Positions 32,081 to 43,300 of a stretch of 64,000 nucleotides of DNA are shown one piece after another. Position 1 is the stretch's first letter; each line of letters begins with the position of its first letter. The translations under genes and the position numbers were made by a program. The notes under the pieces were generated by a model. The model had not been told where the DNA came from and did no database searches. It saw only the letters and a program-made list of their open reading frames with translations. Source of the stretch: Chlorops oryzae (lineage: Eukaryota > Arthropoda > Insecta > Diptera > Chloropidae); the NCBI GenBank assembly GCA_020466095.1, contig CM035809.1, positions 24,688,455 to 24,752,454 of the forward strand, given 5' to 3'.

Positions 32081-34204
32081 CTGAAAATGGGAAGAGCGGA
32101 AAGTTGAGACATTAAGGAGCGTCGATAAGAATGAAATTCATATAATAAAATAATATTTAAAAATTGAATGTGTGGTGAGAACGAACCTCCTGATATGTGA
32201 ACGGGTCATAGGCAATGAAATTAAAATGCGTTTAAAAGGATATATGGACTTTTCCATAGAAAGGTCTAGCGGAAACGAAAAAGTTGTTAAAAACTATTTT
32301 TAGCTGCATTCTACTACTTATTATAGGTTTTAACTTTAACTTAACTAAGTAAATACTTTGGACCATCAATTTTCTATGTTCAGGTATAGAAACCTTTGTT
32401 CCTTTTATTCCTGGCTCCTTTTATTTGTTGGATCACTCCTTATGAATTGAAATATTTATACAAATTAATTGATCTATGCTTAAATATAGCTATTTCAAGC
32501 TGTTTTCTCTGCCTTTCTCGTTTAACCCTCTAAGGGATATCTCTAGTTTTGTCAGAAATGAAACAGAAATGAAAAACTTCATATTGAAAAATTTCTGATT
32601 CATTTCTGAAGATTTTTTTTATATGAAATTTTTCATTTCTGACCCAACTGGAGAAGCCCTTTACCCTGACTCATAGGGGGAAAATATTTACTGTTTGCAC
32701 TATTGCTTTAAATTATTAAAATTATGCATTAAAAGGTTAAGTGAACAAAAATTTATGATTTCGTTTTCCAATAAAGTTTCGGAAAAGTTTAAAAGGTAGA
32801 AAATAGAGTGATTTTTCAACAAAAAAAAAAGTAAAGGTTATAAAAATTTATGCAATATTTTTTCTATTATTAAATATCTGGCAGTAACCGTTATTCCATT
32901 TAACGCAAAAATATTTTGTATAATTATACTTTATTATCCGTAAGTTAATAACATTTACTGCAAAAATATATTTTAATAAATAAAATAATGATAAATTAAT
33001 AATCATACTAAAAATCATATTTTATTATATAATATATCAATCATGTAAACGGTATAATTTATAAGTAAGTATCAACATTTACTCAAAATATATTTTTTAA
33101 TTAATAACATATCATGCAGTAAAGGGTTAATAAATCCATTTACTGCAAAAATATATTTTTTAATTAATAACATATCATGCAGTAAAGGGTTAATAAAACA
33201 TTTACTGCAAAAATATATTTTTTAATTAATAACATATCATGCAGTAAAGGGTTAATAAAACATTTACTGAGAAAATATTTTTTTATTATTAACATAATGC
33301 AGTAAAGGGTTAATAAAATCATTTTCTGCAAATACTTGTGTATTTTTTTATTATTAATATATCATGCATCAAAGGGTTAAAAAAAAAAACCGAAAAGTCA
33401 AGGGTTAAGAGTGACGCAAACAATTAAGCTTTCTTTGTTTTCGCTTCAAACATTTCTTCACACATGCAGCACCGTTCGCGTACCACTCAAAATTTGCAAA
33501 GAGAGCTGCTTAACGAAATGTGGAAGAAGCTGTACACGCAAAACGAAAAGCAGCGGTCGGTCTCTGGCCATATTGAATACTTGTTTTTTGCCGATCGTTT
33601 GGCCACACTGCACAAACACTCACATATATATATACACACACACACATGCACGCACGAAGAGGCACACGCGTAAGCGTGGAAAAAAAAAGCCGGCAAAAAA
33701 TTCCACTTCCGCTGATGATTGAAAATAAATGACAAAGAAAATAATAAAAAGGATCGATTCTCACTTACCGTCGGCACTACGCCCTTCGTCACTTTCGTCG
33801 TCCTTCTTCGGGCGTCCACGACCACCTTTCGGGCTCTTCTTGCTCTTTGCAACGGGCGACTCGGCATCGTTTTCGCCGTTATCCGCCTTCGGGCGACCGC
33901 GTCCTTTGCCGGTCGCAACGATTTTATGCCCCACTTTATAACCGCCACCCTTCTTCGGACGTCCACGTTTCCCATTCGATATTCCGTTGGCGGAATCTGG
34001 CTCCTTCGCCTTGCTCAAGCGCTCGACTTTATCTTCGGGATTCATCGGCGGTCGGCCGCGTCCACGACCACTCTTCTCCTTAACCGCTTTCGCGCCTTTC
34101 TTTGGCGGCCTTCCGCGCTTCTTCGCAATTGCACCGCCATTCTCTGCTCCACCATTCTCTTCGTTTTCGGATTCGGAAGTTGCTTTGACTTCTAGTTTTT
34201 CCAT
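31707..34204 (-). CDS. D1: AT-hook chromosomal protein, D1-like
   Basis: The product is a nuclear protein that binds the minor groove of A/T-rich DNA, mainly satellite heterochromatin in Drosophila. Exon 34204-33769 (145 codons plus one base, donor GTAAGT) joins exon 32080-31707 (acceptor TTTTCAG) in phase 1, giving 269 residues. Seven RGRP AT-hook cores are visible, five in the first exon (KKRGRPPKK, GRGRPPMN, GKRGRPKKG, GRGRPKAD, GRGRPKKD) and two in the second (KKRGRPAGG, KPRGRPKAE), plus a degenerate QGRPKKRG. The C terminus is acidic (SDNGEESDNDNENDE). It is shorter than Drosophila D1 (about 355 residues). The name rests on architecture; another multi-AT-hook protein is possible. Confidence 0.82.
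32081..33768. other. D1 intron, AT-rich with tandem repeats
   Basis: About 1.7 kb. The middle (32520-32750) is unremarkable AT-rich DNA with TTTCTGA repeats; a 63-bp tandem array lies at 33070-33385, and a TATA/CACA microsatellite at 33628-33650. No alternative exon was recognised. Confidence 0.6.
33070..33385. repeat. 63-bp tandem array with piggyBac-type end motif
   Basis: Five units, each with ATATCATGCAGTAAAGGGTT, AATAAAACATTTACTGC and AAAATATATTTTTTAATT. The CATGCAGTAAAGGGTTAA word equals the right end of the MITE at 11766-11903. The last two units are more diverged. Confidence 0.88.
33769..34204 (-). CDS. D1: D1 coding exon 1
   Basis: Starts at ATG 34204 with MEKLEVKATSESENEENGG and carries five AT-hooks separated by Lys/Ser/Asp/Glu-rich linkers. 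It ends with SAD and one base before GTAAGTGAG. The frame has a stop seven bases into the intron, so splicing is required. Confidence 0.87.
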
Positions 34205-35641
34205 CTTCCTCTTATCCTATGTACTTGCGATATACACACGAGATATCGAAAGATATATATGTTTAAGTGTGTGTGTGTGTGTCTAGTTTTTGCAAATTAT
34301 TTTGCGCGTCGTTTTGATATTCTTTAAATTATTTCTGCTTTTTCTTTTATAATTCTATTTTCACACTTTTATTTTTAAAAATATTCTTGATTTTATGGAG
34401 AGAGCGAAAAATTGCGGTGTTTCACTCTTGGTTCTTTCTTAAGCAATTAAACTTTCGAGAAAATGTACACACCAAAACAACGGAACAAAGCCGAATTGGT
34501 ATAGCAATGATGCCACATCAGATATCTAAAAATCCATGCAGCTACGGGAAAAGCCTCAGATCTGGCATCACCGTGATAAAGCTGAACAACAGGCGACGAT
34601 GGCACAAGTATGATTTTTAATGAGGCCTTTACACAAGTCAAATGAAGCGGAGCCGCAAATAACATTTTTTTTTTAAATTTTTTTGGTGAGCTCTTGAATA
34701 ATTCTCAACACTTTAGTAAGTAGACAAAAAAGCGAAAATCACTTCCAAGTATATATCTACTTTACTTTCGCTTACACTGAGCTGATAAGTGGTCGAAGGG
34801 TATTAACAGCGCAGGGCTGCATTCGATTTTCCGGCTTTTCTTCGTCAGAGAAATGAACATGTCAAATTGTTATGCAAAGTATATGCCAGAACAGCTTCTT
34901 ACTGCCATACTCAGATCAACACACCGAACGCTACATTCAAGAGCCGATAAAAGCCAATAAAAATGGCTCCTGATCAAGCGAATTCGACAGAAATAATCAA
35001 CATGTCCATTAATTCACTTCTTTTGTTTTGTTAAAAGAATCTAATTTCACAATTAATCAAGAATTTCAGGGGATTCGCACAAATCTCGGTTAATCAAACG
35101 ACTGATTGCATTTGACATCTGAATCGGTTTAATGTCAAACGGAGCACGTTCTTACTTGCTAGTGTTCTTGAAAGTACAACATATTAATTGTGCTTTCTTT
35201 CTGTTGCTCTTACCTGTTCAGGTGAGTTCCCTGCTTTTCAATGTAGTACTAAGTCTACAATAATAGCCTATAATGAGTTATACAGGAAATACTTGCTCAA
35301 TTAATTGATGTAAGTAGGCTTGCTGCAGCTACTTAATGCTGGCGGCCACTCACGCTATACCGATCGAAGCGGTTTGGTATAAATTATGTTGCCCACACAC
35401 GTCACACCGATCCGTAAACCGTAATTTCGATCTTCGCGTCGTGCGGTCAACATGTCAGCTAAAATTCCTCCAGAAAGGCCTTACTAACATTTGCCATTTC
35501 TTCCGTCGATGTTTACGCGACAACGAATACAGAAAAATGAGAAAATGCATAGAAGAAAACAACAAGCCAAAAACGGTTTGAGAGCATGCGAATTGAGAGA
35601 GTGCATACACCGCGCCACTCACGCGTCAACAAATCGCTGGC
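34205..35641. other. intergenic region upstream of D1
   Basis: Contains a GT microsatellite (34268-34281) near the D1 start, a copy of dispersed repeat R1 (34730-34905) and no recognised gene. D1 promoter elements could not be placed. Confidence 0.45.
34730..34905 (+). repeat. dispersed repeat R1, copy
   Basis: Contains CTTTACTTTCGCTTACACTG, GCGCAGGGCTGCATTCGA and GAAATGAACATGTCAAATTG. It matches 23222-23395 inverted and, more loosely, 43660-43790. Confidence 0.75.
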
Positions 35642-36010
35642 TTAAGGGCCCCTTATACGGTCATATATGTTCACGAACTTAGCATGATGCAAAGTGTGTC
35701 ATAAAAAAACATATTGTGTTTACATGGACGAACATGTCATAAAACTTCATTTCGTTCTAAGTTTCAGCGAAAAAATATGGTACGCGCATTAGTTGCAGCA
35801 CTTGTTATCGACGATATGTTAGATATATAATGTGTGCATGATGCAGCCATTTACATTATAAAGCTTGTTCGTCACACCGACAGAAAAATCAAAATTTTTT
35901 GAAAACCGCCGAGCATGTTGTAGAACTTGCTTTTTTCCGTTTACACACACATACTTTTCATCATACCCAACAAATCCACGAACATATATGACCGTATAAA
36001 GGGCCCTTTA
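35642..36010. mobile_element. MITE with TTA target duplication (Harbinger-like)
   Basis: Element 35645-36007 starts AGGGCCCCTTATACGGTCAT and ends ATGACCGTATAAAGGGCCCT, an inverted pair of about 28 bp with one or two mismatches. TTA flanks both sides (35642-35644 and 36008-36010). A 3-bp TTA duplication suggests the PIF/Harbinger group. Non-coding, 363 bp. Confidence 0.82.
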
Positions 36011-36250
36011 TGAATGACTTACAAATTGTTTCAAAACTTTCATACGTGTGACCGGCGAGTTATAAGCGAACGTAGTTATAATAAGGCCGAAGTTATACTG
36101 AGCACCAAAATAAAACCCCGGTTATATATATTCTCAAAATCGCTGTTGGTTTTAAATCGTAAATTTGTCATAATAAAGGGAATAACTGAAAAAAAGGCTT
36201 TCATGCGAACAAAATATCCCTTTATAAAATTAAAAATTACGTTTTCCTGC

Positions 36251-36316
36251 AATGTATGGGAGTACGTTGTATGGGAGTACGTTGTATGGGAGTACGTTGT
36301 ATGGGAGTACGTTGTA
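36251..36316. repeat. 15-bp tandem repeat TGTATGGGAGTACGT
   Basis: Four perfect copies and a partial fifth of a 15-bp unit, open in the three plus-strand frames because the unit is a multiple of three. Confidence 0.95.
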
Positions 36317-38175
36317 TTTCCCTGTTTTGGGAAATATTGTTCGGTTCAAATGCTTCACTAAGAGACTTATTTCGACCAATACATAAACTCTATGCCTTTA
36401 TTAAAGGAAAAAGTTCAAGTCTATTATATCATTATGTGAAATCTTCTAACATCAAATAAAGCATCAAATTTGTTCATTTTAAACTTAACATTTCGTTTAT
36501 ATATTTTTAAGAAAAAATTTTTACTTAACAATGTTTGTTTTTGTTGTTGTTGTTGGTGTTAATTATTTTGTTTGCTTTAGTGTATCTATGTACTACGATT
36601 GAAGGTATTAATTATGATCTTATGACATACAACTAGTTTCTAGTGTATTTTCTCTTAAGCCTACACAACTTACATGCGAGAATTCTTTTTACATACGATA
36701 ATATACACCTTACACAATTCTCTTTTGTGTGATTTTAAAAGTTTGATTTCTTACAGTGTATTCTTTTAGTATTTTTAATTATTTTAACTCATCAAATAGG
36801 TATTTTAATATATTACAGTGTTGAAACGATTATAGAACGTTGAAGTATTTGAAATGATTGTTGAGCATAATGTTAACATACAGAGTTCGAAAATATAGTT
36901 TCGAAAATGTTTCAAAATAATCTGGAGCCATTATTTTTTTAAACTTATCATTTGCGAAGGTAATTTCTTCGAGCAAAATTATATTCGTTTAAGAGAAGAA
37001 GAAAAGAATTTATCAAAAATTCTCGAATTGTAGTAGACCTTATTTGTTATTTTCGAAAAAAAATATTTCGAATGGATTTAATTAGGACAACTTCGAGGTT
37101 GGCAAATAAGAGGTATGCCATTTTTTAAAAAAATAAATATCAAAAACGTCTGTTTTATTGAAGTGTTTGATATTTCGCCATGGATTAAAATAAAGATTTA
37201 TAGTTTTTGGCATGATTTTCGTAATTTCGAAATCAATACTTTGTCAAAAAGTGCATTAATTCGCATCTTTTTGACATCAAACTGAAAGTATTTAATTAAA
37301 TTGTTCAAACTTAATATTTAAAATTTTCGAAATTCGACTTTCGAAATTGTTTTGAATTAAATTGCGCTTTCCATATATCCTTTTTTTTTTACATTACTTT
37401 CTTTTAATCGGTCCCATTTTTTTTTCTTGAAATTAAACCGTTAATAACACAAACCTGTGTGTATATTTTATTGTATTTTGTTTGATTTTTATTGAATTTT
37501 TCTTTCTCTCGCTATAATTAAAACTAATTTTCGAAACTATAATTTCGTGGAGTTCAAGTGATAAAAGTAGTTTCAATGCGGCTTCTTTTTTAACATTCTT
37601 TTTTGTTGCAACATTAAAGTTTTTTTTTTTTCAGTGTACTTGGCGAGCTTAAACAGAGAAATTGCTTACAAAACTGGAAGCAGGTTATAACAAAAAGAAA
37701 AAAAAACTATCCAATGAAATAGTTTTTTTTTTTTAAACTATTTTAATTTTTCTTCGAAGAAACAATTAAACAGAACGAACACATTTTTGACAACACTTCT
37801 GCATTATGGAATTTCTTTTTTTTTTACAGTATTATCTTCTTAAACATTTTTAGCATGCATTTTCAATTTCAAAAAAAAAGTTATGCACAGTGTGGTGAGT
37901 TTGTTAATGGACCAGTTGATTTCATTTTCGAAAAATTTGCAGTTTGCATAACTTATGAAGCAGACGAAATAAAAAAAAATAAAAAAATAAAACGAGCAAC
38001 AAAGAAACAAAAATAATATGAATTTTCGAAGTTCAAGTTTTTCGTACTTTTTTCTATAATTTGATTTTTTTTCGAACTTATATTATCATTGAGGACGCTG
38101 CTTTCGAGGCTCATTGATTTTCGAAATTTAGGCTTTTCATCCTCTTTTTATGTTAATTCAATCATTTTCCGAATT
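36317..38175. other. AT-rich intergenic DNA 3' of E2f1
   Basis: Many TTCGAA/TTTCGAAA words and T runs. No gene, RNA gene or terminal repeats are seen. The E2f1 3' untranslated region may reach into the right part. Confidence 0.45.
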
Positions 38176-38179
38176 TCTT

Positions 38180-38720
38180 CTTATCATAAGCGTTCTTTCA
38201 ATTTATTTACAATATTCGAAGTTATTTTTTCGACAATCCTTTTTTCGGATTTAAGGTTTTTCGTACTTTTTTGTTGTTAAATCAATTACGAGAAATTTAT
38301 GCCATCAAGGATCTTCATTTACAATATTCGAAGTTATTTTTTCGACAATCCTATTTTCGATATCGAAATCGACATTTTCGAAATTAAGGTTTTTCGAACT
38401 TTTTTGTTGTTAAATCAATTACGAGAAATTTATGCCATCAAGGATCTTCATTTACAATATTCGAAGTTATTTTTTCGACAATCCTATTTTCGATATCGAA
38501 ATCGACATTTTCGAAATTAAGGTTTTTCGAACTTTTTTGTTGTTAAATCAATTACGAGAAATTTATGCCATCAAGGATCTTCATTTACAATATTCGAAGT
38601 TATTTTTTCGACATTCCTTTTTTCGATATTGAAATCGACATTTTCGAAATTACGATTTTTCGAACTTTTTTCTGTTAATTAAATTATGAGAAATTGATGT
38701 CATTAAGAATCATCATTTAC
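38180..38720. repeat. 133-bp tandem repeat, about four copies
   Basis: Units at about 38190, 38299, 38432 and 38565 share ACAATATTCGAAGTTATTTT, TCGACAATCCT, TTTTTCGAACTTTTTTG and GAGAAATTTATGCCATCAAG. The middle two are almost identical. Confidence 0.93.
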
Positions 38721-40207
38721 AATATTCGATATTATGAGAAATCCAACAAGGATCTTCGAAATTATTTATTAAAAAAAAAACCTCGAATTCTCAATTGAAA
38801 ATCGATTTGTCTCTCAAATAAATAATCATTCGGATTAAAGAAAGCGTAATTTCTTTCAACTCTTTTGGATTTTCGAAAATAAGCATTTTTCGTAGATTTA
38901 CTTCAATTTCAGAAAATTTCGAAATTTCCCACACATTCTTTTCGAATTGATTTTCGAAAAAAAGCCTCGTTCGAATTTCGTAAATAACATGCTTTTTGAT
39001 TTTTCGCTAGCATATTTCACACAAGCGTCAGAATACGAGGTCATATTCGAAAAGGGGATAAAACTGAACTGAAGAGAGGGGGAAATGATATTTTTTTTTA
39101 AAAACATAACAAAATAAAATAACAACAAAAATAAATGAAAATTCATAGAAATTATAATTATTATAAAAAATAATTAACAGAAAAAAATTAATTATAAAAA
39201 AATTATAAATAATTTTTTGCATTTTTTTAAGTGTAGCTACATAAATTATACAAACTTAACTTACTTAATATTTTCGAAATAAAAATGTTGACAAAAATTT
39301 TGCTTTCTTTATAATTTTGATCTTAAAATTTAGAGAATAAAAGCATATCGCTGTTATTTATATGTATAAAAAAATAAAATTTGTAACTAATTTTCTTCCA
39401 TAATACAGTATTTATAGTTTTTACATATACACAAAATTTACATTTGTTTTATTTGAAATTTGATTTTACACTTTAAAAAATTCAAAGTTTTCTTTCAATA
39501 CTTTTTTTTTGTTTTTGTTATGAGCTTTTTTCAACAAATTCATTTTACAATGTGAAGAATAAAAAGAAAATTCTAATTATTATGAAGAGTTTATTTTACA
39601 ACTATTTTTTTTTTCAAAACTGTTCCACTGTGCCACTGTATTTTATTTTACACTTTTACAATTTTTAATTGGGTATGTTTTGTGTATTTTGTGGTTGGTT
39701 GTAATCGTAGTTGTGTGTATGTGTGTTGTTTTTGTATGCATTTTGTATGCGTTAGGCTTGGCTTATTTATTATTTATAGTTTTTTTTATTGTTTAATATG
39801 TATTTAAATTATTTCTTTTATATTTATTAAACTAAAAAAAAAAAAAAAACTACTTAATTACTTAGTGTGTTTTTTGTTTTCTTTTGTAATATTGGGGGAT
39901 GATGGTAGGGCAGGGGAAGGGGGGTTTCTTGTATAGGTATATTTTGAGAAAAATTGTGCTTAAAAATATTACTAAATATTTCTGTATATATTTATTCACT
40001 CTTTTTTACTTGCTATAATTATTTATAAATTACAAATATATATAAATATATTTATGTATTGGGTATATAGATATTTACATAATTCTATTGTTTTATTTTT
40101 ATTATTTATATTTATATTTATATGCGTAGGTGTGTTTGTATTTTTTTCCATACGATGACGTACATAGGCGTGGTTTTTTCTTTTTTTGAATTCTTTTTCA
40201 TTTGATT
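38721..40207. other. AT-rich region, probable E2f1 3' untranslated region and flank
   Basis: Downstream of the E2f1 stop on the minus strand. It includes A/T homopolymers and TTTATA words. AATAAA overlaps the stop (40212-40207). No other gene is recognised. Confidence 0.45.
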
Positions 40208-40317
40208 TTATTGGAAATCGCGATCAAATAATTCTATAAGGCCCTCCGATTCGGTTAATGCGAAATCGTAGTCCAACGGTGGCTCAATCGGTAGGAACAG
40301 CGGAAATTCATCAAAGT
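40208..40317 (-). CDS. E2f1: E2f1 coding exon 5, Rb-binding transactivation end
   Basis: After the acceptor CTCTCTTGCAG it reads [13 protein letters not shown], then the acidic/aromatic motif [17 protein letters not shown] that in E2F proteins contacts the retinoblastoma pocket, and stops at 40210-40208. It starts in phase 1 and completes the Tyr codon begun by the last base of exon 4. Confidence 0.93.
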
Positions 40318-43300
40318 CTGCAAGAGAGGGGAGATTTACAGATTTTAATATAGAAAAAAAAATATTTAGTATATAACAAAAAGTGGTTTTACAGTGAAGT
40401 GCAAAATTGTACCACCAGAAGGGTACTAATAATTTGTTTAAATTACTATTTTATTATTCAATAGGTTCTTTATCGATTACACAGCCCGTAAAAGAAATAT
40501 GTCCGTTCTGGGGGGTTTCACTGTGCTTGCTATATATTTTTGGTGTCGCTGAATACGAATTTTGAGGTCTGTACAGCTCCATTGGGTTAGCCCTAACCTC
40601 AAAACAGGAATCCACGAGCGGAGTTTTTCGGTCTAATTTGGAGGTTATGGCAAAACCCATGATACAAGAAAACAAGATAGCGCCACTTCAGTACCGCTAT
40701 TTTGAGGCTCTCTCTGAAATCCGAAAATTGAGTTTGTGGCGTCACTGAGCGAGAAATTGTTGTTGTTTCCCATGCTATTCAAAAAAGTAAAAAGCCGCTT
40801 TAACATGGGAAACAACAACAACGAATCGCGATTTTGAGTTTGTGACGTTTCCTCTCTCAAGTGGCGCTATCTTGTTTTCTTGTATCATGGGCAAAACCTA
40901 CATCCGATGAAGCTATGTACAGTGTACTCTCTCTCTCTCTCTTAAGCGGACACCTACGGGGCCGAAATATATGTACGCTTAAGAGGAAACCTTTTGAGAA
41001 TCAGGAACACTTGAGCATTCCCAAAAAGTGTCCGTTTAAGAGGGGTGTTGGTTTAAAAAGAGTGTCCGCAAGAGAGAGTACACTCAATATGGACCTTAAA
41101 TTCGGATTTAGCGACGCCAAAAACACATACAGCCCGATTCTGAATATTCCTGGGGAACGAATTCCCGGGGAATTTACTTTTCTCGAGTACTAAAATAAAT
41201 CTCTTTTTTTTATATAGATAGAGTAAGGAAAATTATATGTGTGGGTCAAATACCCATTTCCCCATCAAATTTCTTCCCCCAAATATTTAAAAAGGAAGTT
41301 TACTCTCGAGAAAAGTAAATTCCCCGGGAAGTCGTTCCCCCGGGATATTCAGAATCGGGCTGTATTTGTAGACAAGTTTCCCCGCTTAAATGTTTAAAGG
41401 GTAACATTTCTTTTTTCTCAATTTTTTCCGAATAATATTTGACACTAGACTGTAAAATTCTTCCATAATTGAGTTGAAAGTAACAATTATTTGGAGTATA
41501 AGTTTGAGCAGATGGTTAATTCTTAGTATATATGTTTGGTTTTAGTGTTTTAAATGTGTTAGAGAGTTTAAGCCACACATCATTTCAATTGACAATTTGA
41601 CTTTTTATTATACATACGTATTTACATATTTATAAGTAGGTATTGTCAAAATTTGGTTGTTCCAATCATTTTGAATTGAAATTCACGCCAGAGCTGAATC
41701 TCATGGTGCTACAAAATTTCAAATTCAATATCTCATTGCCCATTCTATATGCAATGTAGGACCACAAGAATTCAGTTCCAAAATGAATTTATTTAATTTT
41801 TTTTTTTTTTGTTTTTGCTTATCAATTTTTTTTTTTTTTTTTTCTTAGGATTTTTGTTCATATGAAGTCCCCCTCTCTTTTGTTATACCGTAAATTATAA
41901 AAAAAATTTATATACATCATTTTGTCGTTCCGGAGATATCTGCTTGTATGTATATCACAAAATCAAATAAAAAAAGGAGCTGAGACGACTTTCTTTGTGG
42001 GGAAAACTTTTCTCAATGATCTTCTTTAAGCGACCCCAGACGTTACTTCGACTTTGTCATTGCTCCACATGGGATTATACACAAGTTTTCGTCGCATAAT
42101 AGTATGCATCAATATATATCATATACAATGCTATATTAGGTTCTCCATAGCTAACTATATGTTTTCGGGTTGCCGAATCCGTCAATTGGTCCATATAGCT
42201 ACCATTGGTATACAATTTCGCCATAACGTCAAAATAAGAAGCAAAAATCTGCTCGAGGTAGTTACCATTGAGGTTTGGCGATAAAAGCTAACTATATGTT
42301 TTCGGGGTTGCCGAATCCGTCATTTGGGGTCCATATAGCTCCATTGGGTTAAAGTTTCGCCATAACGTCAAAAAAAGAAGCCCAAAAATCCTGCTCGAGG
42401 AGGCCATTTTGAGGTTATGGCGAAAAAAAAGCTAACTATATGTTTTCGGGGTTGCCGAATCCGTCATTTGGGGTCCATATAGCTCCATTGGGTTAAAGTT
42501 TCGCCATAACGTCAAAAAAGAAGCCCAAAAATCCTGCTCGAGGAGGCCATTTTGAGGTTATGGCGAAAAAAAAGCTAACTATATGTTTTCGGGGTTGCCG
42601 AATCCGTCATTTGGGGTCCATATAGCTCCATTGGGTTAAAGTTTCGCCATAACGTCAAAAAAGAAGCCCAAAAATCCTGCTCGAGGAGGCCATTTTGAGG
42701 TTATGGCGAAAATTAGACCTGATGGGGCTATACATAGACCTACAATTCGAATGCGGTGACCCCGAAAATATGCAGTAATCATAGTGAGACTAAAGTTAGT
42801 ATGAATAAGCCGTAACGTATGATGCGACCGAACGATATATTCGCATATCGCACATGTACTTCAATAGTGTCACAACTCAAAATTTGCAATTTCTCAAAAA
42901 ACGCAGTTTAATCCGATGCAGTTTAGGTGAATTTGTATTATGAAGAGACTGACATAAGTGTTTTTTGCTCTGATTTTCTATAACAAAAACACAACTATGA
43001 GTGTGCGATTAAGTAGGCAGGTGACCTGTGAACACATTTCTTCCATTAACCCCAACTTGACAAACTTTTGATTGTGTCACTATTGAAGCACATTTACGAT
43101 ATATCTTTAAAAAAAAATGAAAAATTCTAATAAATAATAAATCACTACAAAATTAATATTTCTTGATCAATGAATGAAACCAATAAATCCGTATATAACG
43201 ACCATCAAGGGTCCAGCAAAACTCAATCTTTCATCGCTCATCGTTATATCCGAATTCGACTGCATACAAATTAAATGAACAAAAAAAACAAAAAAAAAAC

